Assembly (NCBI GenBank): GCA_023230855.1
Contig: JALNWQ010000020.1
Span: 1-64,000 of the forward strand
Length of the DNA stretch: 64,000 bases
Source: Solirubrobacteraceae bacterium
GTDB lineage: Bacteria; Actinomycetota; Thermoleophilia; Solirubrobacterales; Solirubrobacteraceae
Direction of reading: 5' to 3'
Below, in pieces: positions 24,155 to 36,000 of this stretch. The notes under the pieces are model-generated. The model saw only the letters and a program-made list of their open reading frames with translations, searched no databases and was not told where the DNA came from. The position numbers and the translations under genes were made by a program. Each line of letters opens with the position of its first letter. Within the stretch, counting starts at the first letter, position 1.

Positions 24155-25231
24155 TCAGGCGATGGTGATCTGCGGATCCAGGTACACGTCCTGGATCGCG
24201 TTGAGGAGCGCGACGCCCTCGGCGAGCGGGCGCTGGAACGCCTTGCGGCCCGAGATGAGGCCGGTGCCGCCCGCGCGCTTGTTGATGATCGCGGTCTTGA
24301 CCGCCTCGGCCAGGTCGGTCGCGCCGGACGACGCGCCGCCGGAGTTGATGAGCCCCGCGCGACCGGCGTAGCAGTTGAGGACCTGGTAGCGGGTGAGGTC
24401 GATCGGGTGGTCGGTCGTCAGGTTCTCGTAGACGGCCTTGTGCGTCTTGCCGACCTTGATCGCGTTGAAGCCGCCGTTGAGCTCGGGCAGCTTCTGCTTG
24501 ATGATGTCGGCCTCGATCGTCACGCCCAGGTGGTTGGCCTGGCCGGTGAGGTCGGCGGCGGTGTGGTAGTCGACCCCGTCGGCCTTGAACGCCGAGTTGC
24601 GCAGGTAGCACCAGAGGATCGTCGCCATGCCCAGGCGGTGCGCCTCCTCGAACGCGCGGCCGATCTCGACGATCTGGCGGTTGGACTCCGGCGAGCCGAA
24701 GTAGATCGTCGCGCCGACGGCGGCGGCGCCGAGCTCGTGCGCGCGCTGGACCGACGAGAACGAGATCTGGTCGTACGTCTCGGGCAGCGAGAGGAACTCG
24801 TTGTGGTTGAGCTTCACCACGAACGGGATCTTGTGCGCGTACGTGCGCGACACCGCGCCGAGGACGCCGAGCGTCGACGCGACGGCGTTGCAGCCGCCCT
24901 CGATCGCGAGCTCGACGATGTTCTTCGGGTCGAAGTACGCGGGGTTCGGCGCGAACGACGCGGCGCCCGAGTGCTCGATGCCCTGGTCGACCGGGAGGAT
25001 CGACACGTACCCGGTGCCGCCGAGGCGACCGTGGTCGAAGATCCGCTGCAGGTTGACGAGGACCTGCGGGCTGCGGTCGGTCTGCGCGTAGACCCGGTCG
25101 ACGAAGTCGGGGCCCGGCAGGTGCAGCGTCGACGCGTCGACCGTCTGCGACCGGTGCTCCAGCAGCCCGGTGCCCTCGTCTCCCAGGAGCTCCGGGATGC
25201 GGTCGATGATCGATGCGGTCTGGGGGGCCAT
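24155..25231 (-). CDS. fbaB: class I fructose-bisphosphate aldolase, DhnA/FbaB type
   Basis: 358 residues from ATG 25231. It has the DeoC/FbaB TIM-barrel pattern: GYVSILPVDQGIEHSGAAS with the phosphate-loop strand, FVVKLNHNEFLS, VGATIYFGSPESNRQ, FNAIKVGKTHKAVYE with candidate Schiff-base Lys residues, and LINSGGASSGATDLAEAVK with the phosphate-binding Ser/Gly run. It splits fructose 1,6-bisphosphate in glycolysis and the reverse. The length matches bacterial class I aldolases of this type; enolase lies a few genes away. Confidence 0.9.
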   Translation of the reverse strand: MAPQTASIIDRIPELLGDEGTGLLEHRSQTVDASTLHLPGPDFVDRVYAQTDRSPQVLVNLQRIFDHGRLGGTGYVSILPVDQGIEHSGAASFAPNPAYFDPKNIVELAIEGGCNAVASTLGVLGAVSRTYAHKIPFVVKLNHNEFLSLPETYDQISFSSVQRAHELGAAAVGATIYFGSPESNRQIVEIGRAFEEAHRLGMATILWCYLRNSAFKADGVDYHTAADLTGQANHLGVTIEADIIKQKLPELNGGFNAIKVGKTHKAVYENLTTDHPIDLTRYQVLNCYAGRAGLINSGGASSGATDLAEAVKTAIINKRAGGTGLISGRKAFQRPLAEGVALLNAIQDVYLDPQITIA

Positions 25232-25463
25232 GCGGTTCCTTCGGGTCGTCCGCGCGCGGGGCGCGGGTGGGCTCCGGACGGGACCGGCATCGGGGCCGGG
25301 GTCCGGAGCGACTGTCGGGCGGCGTCCGCGGCGCGATCGTCGGAGGGATCGGGCGCGGACGCGGGATCCTATCCCAACCGCCAGCGGACGATCCCGTCCC
25401 ACCGCCCCGTCCCGCCGACCGGGACGGCGGGCGCGACGCCCGGCATGCACTACGGTTCGGGCC

Positions 25464-25715
25464 GTGTCCACGCCGCGCCGACGAACCGGGGGGATCGACG
25501 ACCTCGATCGTCGCCTGGCCCGCGAGACCGCGGCGGCGCAGCGCGAGCGCGAGGCGGCGCTGCGCGAGGTGGAGCGCCGCGAGGCCCACCGTCGGCGGGC
25601 CGCGTTGCTCCGTCGACGCAGCCTGCGCTACGCCCTGCTGTGGATCTCGCTGGTGCTCACCGCGGCCCTCGTGACCGTCGTGATGTTCCGGATCCTGACG
25701 CTCGTCTTCGCCTGA
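25464..25715 (+). CDS. small single-span membrane protein
   Basis: 83 residues from a GTG. A highly charged helical start (DDLDRRLARETAAAQREREA, continuing Arg/Glu-rich to residue 55) is followed by one membrane span (ALLWISLVLTAALVTVVMF). A coiled coil before a span suggests an oligomeric envelope or division-associated protein. It lies divergent from the aldolase gene. No family recognised. Confidence 0.6.
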   Translation: MSTPRRRTGGIDDLDRRLARETAAAQREREAALREVERREAHRRRAALLRRRSLRYALLWISLVLTAALVTVVMFRILTLVFA

Positions 25716-25772
25716 CCGTCGCGGGGCGTCACGCGCGTGGAGGCCCGTCGACGGTAGATTGGCCTGCGTATC

Positions 25773-26378
<606 letters not shown>

Positions 26379-26470
26379 CGCTCCTCCCCCGCGCCGCCCG
26401 GGAGCCGGTGACCACCGCCGCGACCGGGCCCGCAGGGGGTGCCGACGCCGCCCGGGCCCGCCGGGCGCCG

Positions 26471-26791
26471 TCACTCCTCGACGACCCACCGCCCGCCGCC
26501 CCAGTCCTTCGCGGCGGTGAGGTGGCGGTGGAACGCGGCGTCGACGACGCGCCCGTCCCACAGGTCCGGGTCTTCCGGGGCGTTCGCCGACGCGATCGCC
26601 AGCGCCCACGACGCGCCGGCCTCGTAGAGCGTCACGAGCTCGAGGACCGAGAACCCGGACCCGAGCCGGCGGCGCAGCTCGCGCCCGAGCAGCTCGACGA
26701 TCCGCTCCGCCCGGACCCGTCGGCGCCCGTCGAGGCCGTGGACGTACCGCTCCCCCGATCGCCACTGCTCGGTCGCCAACGTCACGCGCAC
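26471..26791 (-). CDS. small protein of unknown function
   Basis: 106 residues from a GTG at 26791. It is soluble, with a helical middle (RVRAERIVELLGRELRRRLG, SGFSVLELVTLYEAGASWAL) and a Trp-rich end (WGGGRWVVEE). No catalytic motif is visible. It is followed at a distance by ftsB on the upstream side of the same strand. Coding potential is supported by the steady hydrophobic pattern, not by a known family. Confidence 0.55.
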   Translation of the reverse strand: MRVTLATEQWRSGERYVHGLDGRRRVRAERIVELLGRELRRRLGSGFSVLELVTLYEAGASWALAIASANAPEDPDLWDGRVVDAAFHRHLTAAKDWGGGRWVVEE

Positions 26792-26859
26792 GGTCGACGA
26801 GACTAGACGGCGGGCGTCGCGGGCCGCGGCGACCGGCCCGCCGCGGGACGGCGCGGGCG

Positions 26860-27207
26860 TCAGCGGCGGGGCAGGCCCTTGACCTGGTACGTGCGCTCGC
26901 CCTCGCGCACCATGTTGAGCTCGCGCGCCTCGAGGACGATGCCGCGCTCGCTCTTGAGGTAGCTCCGCTCGGCCCGCAGGTCGCGCTGCGTCTGGCGCAG
27001 GTCGGCCAGCCGCGCCTCCTGCTCGGCGGCGACGCCCCGGGTGTGGATCCAGTCCAGCGCCGGGCTGATCGCGCTCCACGCCAGCAGCAACGTCACCCCG
27101 ACGAGCACGATCCGGCCGAGCCGCGCGCGACCCGCCGCCACGCGCGCGGACGGCGCCGCGGGCGGACGGCGACGGGTCGGGCGGTCGTGCGACGTGGTGG
27201 CGCTCAC
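26860..27207 (-). CDS. ftsB: septum formation initiator, FtsB/DivIC family
   Basis: 115 residues. A basic cytoplasmic start, one membrane span (IVLVGVTLLLAWSAI, about 33-47), then a periplasmic-side coiled coil (EQEARLADLRQTQRDLRAE) and the family's end block (ERGIVLEARELNMVREGERT). FtsB/DivIC proteins bridge FtsQ and FtsL in the division complex. The gene lies downstream of eno, its usual neighbour in actinobacteria, with the PKD-protein gene between them. Confidence 0.85.
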   Translation of the reverse strand: MSATTSHDRPTRRRPPAAPSARVAAGRARLGRIVLVGVTLLLAWSAISPALDWIHTRGVAAEQEARLADLRQTQRDLRAERSYLKSERGIVLEARELNMVREGERTYQVKGLPRR

Positions 27208-27326
27208 GCCCCCGGGATTCGGCGCGACCCGGCGCGCCCCTCGCCCCGCAGCGCGTCTTGCACGCCGGACGACGGGCCACGCGCGCCGCCCGACGGGCGG
27301 CGGCGGGCGACTCGTCGGCCGGGACG

Positions 27327-29291
27327 TCAGCGGCAGACCGTGATGTGGCGGCGGGCCGCGGCGCGGCGGGTGCCCTCCGCGCCGTGGGCGACGACGCGCA
27401 GCTTGTACCGGCCGCGACGGCGCAGCGCACGCTCCATCGAGCGGGGCAGCCGCAGGGTCGTGCGACGGCCGTCGACCTGGACGACGATCCGTCCGCGGCG
27501 ACCGGTCGCGGGGCGACGGTCGGGCGCGTCACGCCGCGGGCAGACCGGCGGACGCGCGCGCCGCCGCACCCCGTCGGTCCCCTTGACGTACCGCTCGCGG
27601 TAGAGCGACACGACGAGCCGCTCGACGTGCCGGGCCTGCACCGTCACGGTCCAGCGACCGGCGCGGCGTCGGATGCGCAGCGCGCGGATGCGCGGACGCT
27701 CGGCGGCCTCGGCGTCGCCGTCGCCCCGCGGGGGCAGCGGCACGGTGACCGGCGGGCCGGTCGGGGTGGTCGACGCCGGTGGCCGGTCCGTCTCCGGGGG
27801 CTCCACGGCCGACGGTGCGGCGGTGACGGTCACCGTCCGGTCGAGCCGACCGACGTTGCCCGACGGGTCGGTGGCCTGCAGCGTGACCGTCCGCCGTCCG
27901 GCGATCCCGAACCGGCCCCGGGCCGTTCCGCCGGCGCCGACGTCCGCGTCCCCGAACCGCCACCGCAGGCGCGTCACGCCCCACGCGTCGTACGCGTCGC
28001 CCGACACGGAGAACGTCTGTCCGGTCGTCACCGCCTCCGGGGCGTCGATGCCCGTGATCGTCGGCGGGGTGCGGTCCTCGACCGCGACGAGCGTCGGCTG
28101 CGACGCGTCCGGCGGGTCGATGGCGACCACGAGCGTGCCGTCGACGTCGGTGGCCGCCGCGATCGCCGAGCCCGGCGGCGTCGTGGGCCCGACGTGCGGG
28201 TCGGCTCCGGCGACGCACGCGTCGTCGACCGGGGCGGCGACGAGCCGTCCGGCCCGAGCGCCGACGACGACGAGCGCGCCCGAGCGGTCGACGACCACGC
28301 CGTCCTCGACGTCGCTCTGCGCCACGCACCCGCGGTCGGGGTCCATGACGAGCGCCGCGAGGCCGTCGGCGTCGAGCGCCCGCACGAGGGTCCGGTCGAC
28401 GGAGCTCGTCGCGGCGATGCCCGGCTCGATCGTGCCCTCGGGGCCGGTCCACAGCTCGACGATCGCCCCCTCCGGACCGCCGACGATCCGCTCCCGCCCG
28501 TCCCCGCCGTCCTCGAGCCACGCCGCGCCCGGGCGGCCGTCGCGGGACGGGATCGCGGCGATCTCGACGACGGTCGCGTCGCCGGCCGACGTGTCGCCGA
28601 CCACCGCGACGTGCGGGAACGGCGTGGCGCCCGACCCGAACGTGGCGGCGTGCGCGCGGACGGCGTAGCCGTCGACGTCGTTCTCGCTCCACGCGACGGT
28701 GAGCGTCCCGGTCGGGCCGACCGCCGCGGACGCGTCGCTGACCTCGACCGTCGCCGCGGGGTGCGCCGTCCACGCGCCGGCCGCGTCGCGGTGCCACACG
28801 GCCAGGCCGTTCGTGGCCGTCATCACCACGACCACGGCGGACCCGTCGGGGGCGACCGCCAGGTCGGTCACCGCCTCCTCGACGCCGATGGGGAAGCTTC
28901 CGAGGTCGGTCAGGGCGCCGTCCGGTCCGGCCCGTTGCACGTGCACGACCTGCCCCCCGCCGTCGAGGACGCCGAGCGCCGCGAGGCCGCCGTCGCCGAC
29001 GATGACCTGGTCGTCGGGGCCGGCGGGGATCGTCGTGCCGCGCACCCAGCCGGACTCGCCGGGCCGGTGGATCGCGGTGGCGAGCGCCCCGACCTCGGTC
29101 GCGACGACCGCCGCGCTGCCGGGGACGGGCCCGATCAGCACGACCGGCGGCGTGTCGGCGTCGAGCGGCAGCGCGCTCGTCGACGGGGTCCAGGCGGCTG
29201 ACGCCGGCCCGGCGCCGCAGAGGGCGAGGGCGACGACGCCGACGGGGGTGGCCAGGGTCCGTGCGCGGGGGCGACGGGCTCGTGCGGTCAT
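27327..29291 (-). CDS. secreted repeat-containing protein with a PKD-like domain
   Basis: 654 residues from ATG 29291. A signal peptide (RTLATPVGVVALALCGAG, cut after ASA) is followed by about 350 residues of repeated beta segments (AVVATEVGALATAIHRPG, AVAPDGSAVVVVMTATNG) resembling a propeller or sheet repeat. A PKD/Ig-like domain lies near 380-470 (TITGIDAPEAVTTGQTFSVS, WRFGDADVGAGGTARGRF). The tail is very Arg-rich and ends in Cys. It is probably an exported adhesion or envelope protein. It is transcribed after eno, separated by a strong terminator. Confidence 0.7.
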   Translation of the reverse strand: MTARARRPRARTLATPVGVVALALCGAGPASAAWTPSTSALPLDADTPPVVLIGPVPGSAAVVATEVGALATAIHRPGESGWVRGTTIPAGPDDQVIVGDGGLAALGVLDGGGQVVHVQRAGPDGALTDLGSFPIGVEEAVTDLAVAPDGSAVVVVMTATNGLAVWHRDAAGAWTAHPAATVEVSDASAAVGPTGTLTVAWSENDVDGYAVRAHAATFGSGATPFPHVAVVGDTSAGDATVVEIAAIPSRDGRPGAAWLEDGGDGRERIVGGPEGAIVELWTGPEGTIEPGIAATSSVDRTLVRALDADGLAALVMDPDRGCVAQSDVEDGVVVDRSGALVVVGARAGRLVAAPVDDACVAGADPHVGPTTPPGSAIAAATDVDGTLVVAIDPPDASQPTLVAVEDRTPPTITGIDAPEAVTTGQTFSVSGDAYDAWGVTRLRWRFGDADVGAGGTARGRFGIAGRRTVTLQATDPSGNVGRLDRTVTVTAAPSAVEPPETDRPPASTTPTGPPVTVPLPPRGDGDAEAAERPRIRALRIRRRAGRWTVTVQARHVERLVVSLYRERYVKGTDGVRRRARPPVCPRRDAPDRRPATGRRGRIVVQVDGRRTTLRLPRSMERALRRRGRYKLRVVAHGAEGTRRAAARRHITVCR

Positions 29292-29352
29292 GGTGGTCCT
29301 GGGCGGTGGGGCGGTGCGCGCCGATGACGGGACGCCCCGCAGCCTGTCAGAT

Positions 29353-29388
29353 GGCGGGCCCGGGAGCCATCGCAGGCCCGGGCCCGCC
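29353..29388 (-). terminator. terminator of the enolase gene
   Basis: A perfect 12-bp stem, GGCGGGCCCGGG with CCCGGGCCCGCC, closes a 12-base loop starting eight bases after the enolase stop. There is no T run, as is usual for terminators in very GC-rich actinobacteria. Confidence 0.65.
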
Positions 29389-29395
29389 GGGGACG

Positions 29396-30688
<1,293 letters not shown>

Positions 30689-30750
30689 GGGCGCGAAGTC
30701 TGCCGGGCCCGCGCGCGACGTGTCGGCTCGCCTACGACGCCGGAGGATCG

Positions 30751-31629
30751 TCAGTCGCCGGTCGGGTCGACGCCGGCCTGCTCGAGCGCCGCCCGGGCGT
30801 AGTAGCCCAGGCGCCGGTCCTCGTCGAGCGCGGCCCAGTCGCGGCCGTCCTCGAGCGCCAGCGCCTCGGCGCGCAGGACCCGGGCGCGGAACCGCGACGC
30901 GGACGAGCGCAGGGCGATCTCGGGGTCGGCCTTGGCCTTGCGGGCGACGTTCGTCAGCGCGAAGAGCGCGTCGCCGAGCGCCGCGAACACGTCCGGCCGC
31001 GACCCGGCGGCGTGGGCGGCCTCGAGCCGCTCCAGCTCGTCGCGCACCGCCTGCAGCGCGGCGTCGACGTCGGCCGGGTCGAACCCGCTCGACGCGGCGC
31101 GCCGCTGGAGCTTGCGGGCGAACAGCAGCGACGGCAGGTTGTCCGGCACCTCGCCGAAGATCCCGCGCTCGCGACCGGCCTCGGTCCCCTTGATCCGGTC
31201 CCAGTTGGCCAGGACGTCGTCGGCGTCGGCGACGGCCTGCAGGTCGGGCGGCGGCGCGGCCGCGGCGTCGAGGGCGCGCAGCTCGGCGACCTCGGGGCTG
31301 TCGGGCCCGAAGACGTGCGGGTGGCGTCGCACGAGCTTCGTCCGGCACGCGTCGGCGACGGCGGCCATGTCCCCCGCTCCGCGCTCCTCCAGCAGCAGCG
31401 ACAGGAAGTGGACCTGGAAGAGGACGTCGCCGAGCTCGTCGAGGAGCTTGGCGTCGTCGCCGGCGTTCGCGGCGTCGGCCAGCTCGTACGCCTCCTCGAG
31501 CGTGTGCGGCACGATCGACCGCTCATCCTGCTCGCGATCCCACGGGCAGTCGGCCCGCAGCCGCCGGGTGAGCGCGTCGAGCGCGCCGACGGCGTCGGGG
31601 ATGCGGTCGAGGGCGTCGTCCCGGGGCAC
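30751..31629 (-). CDS. mazG: nucleoside triphosphate pyrophosphohydrolase, MazG
   Basis: 292 residues from a GTG at 31629. The N-terminal MazG domain has CPWDREQDERSIVPHTLEEA then YELADA and LDELGDVLFQVHFLSLLLEE, with the ExxE12-28ExxD metal site (EEAYE, DELGD). A second, more divergent MazG-like copy appears at about residues 155-245 (VPDNLPSLLFARKLQRRAAS, DVFAALGDALFALTNVARKA). The enzyme cleaves noncanonical or excess NTPs to NMP and PPi. Position between eno and the foldase gene and upstream mfd is conserved among actinobacteria. Confidence 0.92.
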   Translation of the reverse strand: MPRDDALDRIPDAVGALDALTRRLRADCPWDREQDERSIVPHTLEEAYELADAANAGDDAKLLDELGDVLFQVHFLSLLLEERGAGDMAAVADACRTKLVRRHPHVFGPDSPEVAELRALDAAAAPPPDLQAVADADDVLANWDRIKGTEAGRERGIFGEVPDNLPSLLFARKLQRRAASSGFDPADVDAALQAVRDELERLEAAHAAGSRPDVFAALGDALFALTNVARKAKADPEIALRSSASRFRARVLRAEALALEDGRDWAALDEDRRLGYYARAALEQAGVDPTGD

Positions 31630-31660
31630 GCCCGCCAGTGTGGCAGGCCCCGGAACGCGT

Positions 31661-31715
31661 GCGCCCCGCCGGGGACCGACGGGGCGCGTGACGCGGAGGG
31701 CGGCCCCACGGGCCG
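31661..31715 (-). terminator. hairpins downstream of the foldase lipoprotein gene
   Basis: CGGCCC at 31701-31706 pairs with GGGCCG at 31710-31715 over a three-base loop, just after the foldase stop. A second stem, GCGCCCCG (31661-31668) with CGGGGCGC (31680-31687), follows. Together they probably end that transcript before mazG. Confidence 0.45.
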
Positions 31716-31723
31716 CGACGGCG

Positions 31724-32953
31724 CTACTCGACGGTGACGGTCTCGCCCCCGTCACCGGCCGCGCCACCACCGGCGGCGCCACCGGTCGGGTCGGCGCCGG
31801 CGGCGCCGGTCGGGTCGGCCGGGACCTGGGTCGTGTCGGTCTTCGGCTCCTCGTACTCCTTGCAGAAGGCGACGACGTAGCCGTCACGGCACTCCGTCTT
31901 CTCCTTCCAGTCGTCGATCGCCTTCTTCGTGAAGTTCGTCCACGCGTTGTTCGTCCGCTCGGCCTTGACCTGCTGGGTGAGCAGCTCCTTCACCTCGTCG
32001 TACGGGACGACCTTCGACGCGGTGACCTTGTCGACGCGGACGACGTAGAACCCGGACTCGGTCTTCACCGGGCCGACGACCTCGCCCTGCTTCGCCCCGA
32101 ACGCGGCGTTCTCCAGCGCCTTCTCCTGCTGGCCCTTCGTCACGCCGGCGAGCTTGCCGCCGGCCTGCTTCGTCGTCTCGTCGATCGAGTACTTCTTGGC
32201 CACGTCGGCGAACTTCGCGCCGCCGTCGAGCTCGGCCTTGGCCTTCTTCGCCTCGTCCTCGCCCTTCGTCAGCACGACGTGGAGGTTGCGGGTCTCCGGC
32301 TGCGTGTACTGCGCCTTGTTCTTCTCGTAGTACTCCTTGACGTCCTTGTCGGTCGTCGTGCCGTCCTTCTTCTGCACGGCCTCCTGGAGCTTCTGGCCGA
32401 GCTTCTCGCTCGCGTACTGGTTGCGCAGCACGGACTCCTTGAGCCCGACGACCTTCTCGAACTTCGCGATGTTCTTCTTGCCGCCGATCGCGGCGGTGAG
32501 CCACTCCTCGTAGCCCTTGTCGAGCTCGGCCTTCGTGACCTTGACGTCGCGGTCCTCGGCCTCGCTCTTCACGATCTCGTCCTGCAGCAGCAGGCTGATC
32601 GCCTCGTCACGGACCTGCTCGTGCAGCTGCTCGCACTGCTGCTTGTACTGCGAGTCGGGGATCGCGGGCTGGCCCTTCTCGGGCTTCGGGGCCTGCTTCT
32701 TCACCTCGGCGATGCACGAGGTGTAGGGCGGCTTGACCGAGATGAGCTTCGCGTCCTTCTGCGACAGCACGGCGACGCCGTTGAGCTTGTACGTCGCGAG
32801 CTGGTAGCTCTGGTCGAACTGCGCCTTGGTGATCTCGGTGCCGCCGATCTTGGCGACGGCGTCGGCCGAGAGCCCCCCACAGCCGGTGAGGACGAGGGCG
32901 GCCGGGGCGGCGATCGCCCCGGCGGCGAGAACGGTGCGCAGCGGTCGTAGCAT
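31724..32953 (-). CDS. prsA: PrsA/SurA-like peptidyl-prolyl isomerase lipoprotein
   Basis: 409 residues from ATG 32953. A lipoprotein signal (AAPAALVLTGCGG, Cys at 25) anchors it outside the membrane. An N-terminal chaperone region of charged helices (residues 30-215) is followed by a parvulin-type domain near 220-310 (RNLHVVLTKGEDEAKKAKAE, FADVAKKYSIDETTKQAGGK, LAGVTKG, VVGPVKTESGFYVVRVDKVT), then a Lys-rich helix and a Pro/Gly-rich tail. Such proteins fold exported proteins. The gene lies between mfd and mazG. Confidence 0.85.
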   Translation of the reverse strand: MLRPLRTVLAAGAIAAPAALVLTGCGGLSADAVAKIGGTEITKAQFDQSYQLATYKLNGVAVLSQKDAKLISVKPPYTSCIAEVKKQAPKPEKGQPAIPDSQYKQQCEQLHEQVRDEAISLLLQDEIVKSEAEDRDVKVTKAELDKGYEEWLTAAIGGKKNIAKFEKVVGLKESVLRNQYASEKLGQKLQEAVQKKDGTTTDKDVKEYYEKNKAQYTQPETRNLHVVLTKGEDEAKKAKAELDGGAKFADVAKKYSIDETTKQAGGKLAGVTKGQQEKALENAAFGAKQGEVVGPVKTESGFYVVRVDKVTASKVVPYDEVKELLTQQVKAERTNNAWTNFTKKAIDDWKEKTECRDGYVVAFCKEYEEPKTDTTQVPADPTGAAGADPTGGAAGGGAAGDGGETVTVE

Positions 32954-33093
32954 CCGCGGGAGCGTAGCGATCGACCCTTCGTGCACGCTGAGGCCCCCCT
33001 CAACGGCGACGAAGCGTGACGGTCGTCGTGCCGACGCGGACCGCCGATCCGCCCCGGACGGCGGCGCGCGCCGCGATGACGGGTCCGCGCCCG

Positions 33094-36000
33094 TCAGGCG
33101 ACGACGTCCGACAGCACCGCCGCGCGCAGCGCGTCCGCGGCGGCGAGCACGGCCTCGAGGCGCTCCGGCCCGTCGGCCGGGACCGCCACCGACACCTGCG
33201 ACCGGCCACCCTCGTAGCGGAACGGCAGGCCGTGCTCGTCGCCCTCCTCGCGCAACCGCGCGAGCCCGTGCTCGTCGAGCTCGACGGGGCTGGCGGTGAG
33301 CTTCTTGCCGCGCAGCGTCACGACGCGGCAGCGCGCCTCGCCGAACCGGATCCGAGCGCGCTGGAGCGCGATGAGGTTGTCGAGCTCCTCCGGCGGCGCG
33401 CCGAACCGGTCCTCGAGCTCGCCGCGCAGCTCCTCGAGCTCGGCGACGTCCCGCGCGCCCGCGATCCGCCGGTGCACGTCGACCTTGGCCTGCTCGTACG
33501 GCACGTACTCGGCGGGGACGTAGGCGGTGATCTGGGCGTCGAGCCGCACCGGCTCGGGCGCGTCGTCGTCGGCGTCGTCGCCCTCGCGCTCGGCGACCGC
33601 CTGCTCGAGCATCGACAGGTACAGCTCGAACCCGAGCGCGGCGACGTGGCCGGACTGCTCGTCGCCGAGCAGGTTGCCGGCGCCGCGCAGCTCCAGGTCC
33701 CGCATCGCGATCTGGAACCCCGCCCCGAGCTCGGTGTAGTCCGCGAGCGCGGTGAGGCGCTGCATCGCGTCCTCGGTGAGCGCGGCCGCCGACGGGTACA
33801 GCAGGTACGCGTAGCCACGCTCGCGACCGCGGCCGACCCGTCCGCGGATCTGGTAGAGCTGGCTCAGGCCGAAGAGGTCGGACCGGTCGACGATGAGCGT
33901 GTTGGCCTGCGGGATGTCGATCCCGGACTCGATGATCGACGTCGCGACGAGCACGTCCGCCTCGCCCCGGAGGAACCGCATCATGTGCTCCTCCAGCTGC
34001 TGGTCGCTCATCTGGCCGTGAGCGACCTCGAACTCCATGTCGGGGCACAGGCCGCGCAGCCGGGCGGCGGTCTCGTCGATCGTCTCGACCCTGTTGTGGA
34101 GGAAGAACGACTGCCCGCCGCGGTCCTTCTCGCGCCGCAGCGCCTGGCGGACGAGCTGCTCGTCGTACTCGCCGACGTACGTCTTGACCGGCCGGCGACC
34201 CTCGGGCGGCGTCTGGATCGTCGAGATGTCGCGCAGCCCCGCGAGCGACATCTGCAGCGTGCGCGGAATCGGCGTGGCCGACATCGCGATGACGTCGACG
34301 CGGAGCTTGAGCCGGCGCAGCAGCTCCTTCTGCTTGACCCCGAACCGCTGCTCCTCGTCGACGACGATGAGCCCCAGGTCCTTGCCGGTGACGTCGCGGC
34401 CGAGGATGCGGTGGGTGCCGACGAGCACGTCGACCTTGCCCTCGTTGAACGCGGTGACCGCGGCGCGCTGCTCCGCCGCGGAGCGGAACCGCGACGCGTG
34501 GTCGACGGTGAGCGGCAGGTCGCGCATCCGCTCCGAGAACGTGCCGAAGTGCTGCTGGGCGAGGATCGTCGTCGGGGCGAGGATGAGCACCTGCTTGCCG
34601 TCGGCGGCGGCCTTCACCGCCGCGCGCAGGGCGACCTCGGTCTTGCCGAACCCGACGTCGCCGCAGATCAGGCGATCCATCGGACGGTCGGACTCCATGT
34701 CGGCCTTGACCGCCTCGATCGCGTCGAGCTGGTCGGCGGTCTCCTTGTACGGGAACTTCGCCTCGAACTCCTCCACGAGCTCGCCGTCGCCCGGGAACGC
34801 GTAGCCGCGCTTGGCGCGCCGCTCGGCGTACAGGTTGATGAGCTCGCCCGCCATCTCGTGCGCGGCCTTGCGCGCGCGGGTCTTGATCGTCTCCCAGCCC
34901 TTGCCGCCGAGCTTGGACAGCTGGACGGTCGCCGCGCCACCGGTGACGTAGCGGGTGATCTTGGCGAGCTGGTCGACGGGGACGAAGACCTTGTCCTCGC
35001 CCGCGTAGTGCAGCTCCAGGTAGTCGCGGGTGACCCCGGCGACGGTCTTCGTGTCGAACCCCTGGAACCGGGCGATGCCGTGGTCCTCGTGGACGACGAG
35101 GTCGCCGGTGCGCAGGTCCGCGAACGACCGCAGCGCGCGCTTGCCCCCCGCCCGACGCCGCTGGTCGTCGGACTGGTCGTCGCGCCGACGTCGCAGCAGC
35201 CGGTGGTCGGGCAGCACCGCGAGCTGCAGGCCGGGGGCGATGAACCCGTGGCGCAGGTCGGCGACGACGAACCCGGCCCGCGACGGGTCGAACCCGGCGG
35301 CGTCGACGACCCGTCCCCCGGTCGCCTGCGCACGGGCGCCGCTCTCCCCCACCCACTGCGCCCGGACGCGGCTGAGGTTGTAGGCGGCGCGGTCGCCGTC
35401 GCCCTGTCGCCGCCACGTGACGACGGTGCGGTACCCGGACCGCAGGAGCTTCTCGAGCTCGGTCTCCGCGACGGTGAGGTTGCGGGCGGACAGGTCGCCG
35501 GACTGGGCGTGCAGCTGCAGCTCCTGGTCCTGCAGCAGCCCGTTGAGTCGCAGCTCGGCGCGCCGGTCGAGCTCGCCGAGGACGACCTCGGGCTCGACGT
35601 ACAGGTGGCGGACGTCGTCGGCGTCGATCGCGGTGGTGACGTCCTGCCACTGGTCGCGCAGCGACGGCTCCAGCTCCTCGTCGCCGACGAGCACGACGCA
35701 CGCGTCGTCGGGCACGAGGTCGAGGAACGCTCCGAACCGGTCGACCGGCAGCAGCTCGGCGACGTCGGGCCGCTCCGACGCGTCGTCCTTGGCGTCGAAC
35801 GTGCCCAGCGCCGCGGCGATCTCGGCGTCCTCGCGGTGCTGCACCGCGAGCTCGGCGGCGGGGGCGATCTCGACGTCCTGCAGCTCGTCGAGCGACCGCT
35901 GGGTGAAGACCGAGAACGCGCGGATCGACTCGATCTCGATGTCGAAGAGGTCGACGCGGACGGGGTGGTCCTCGGTGGCGGAGAACACGTCGAGGATCCC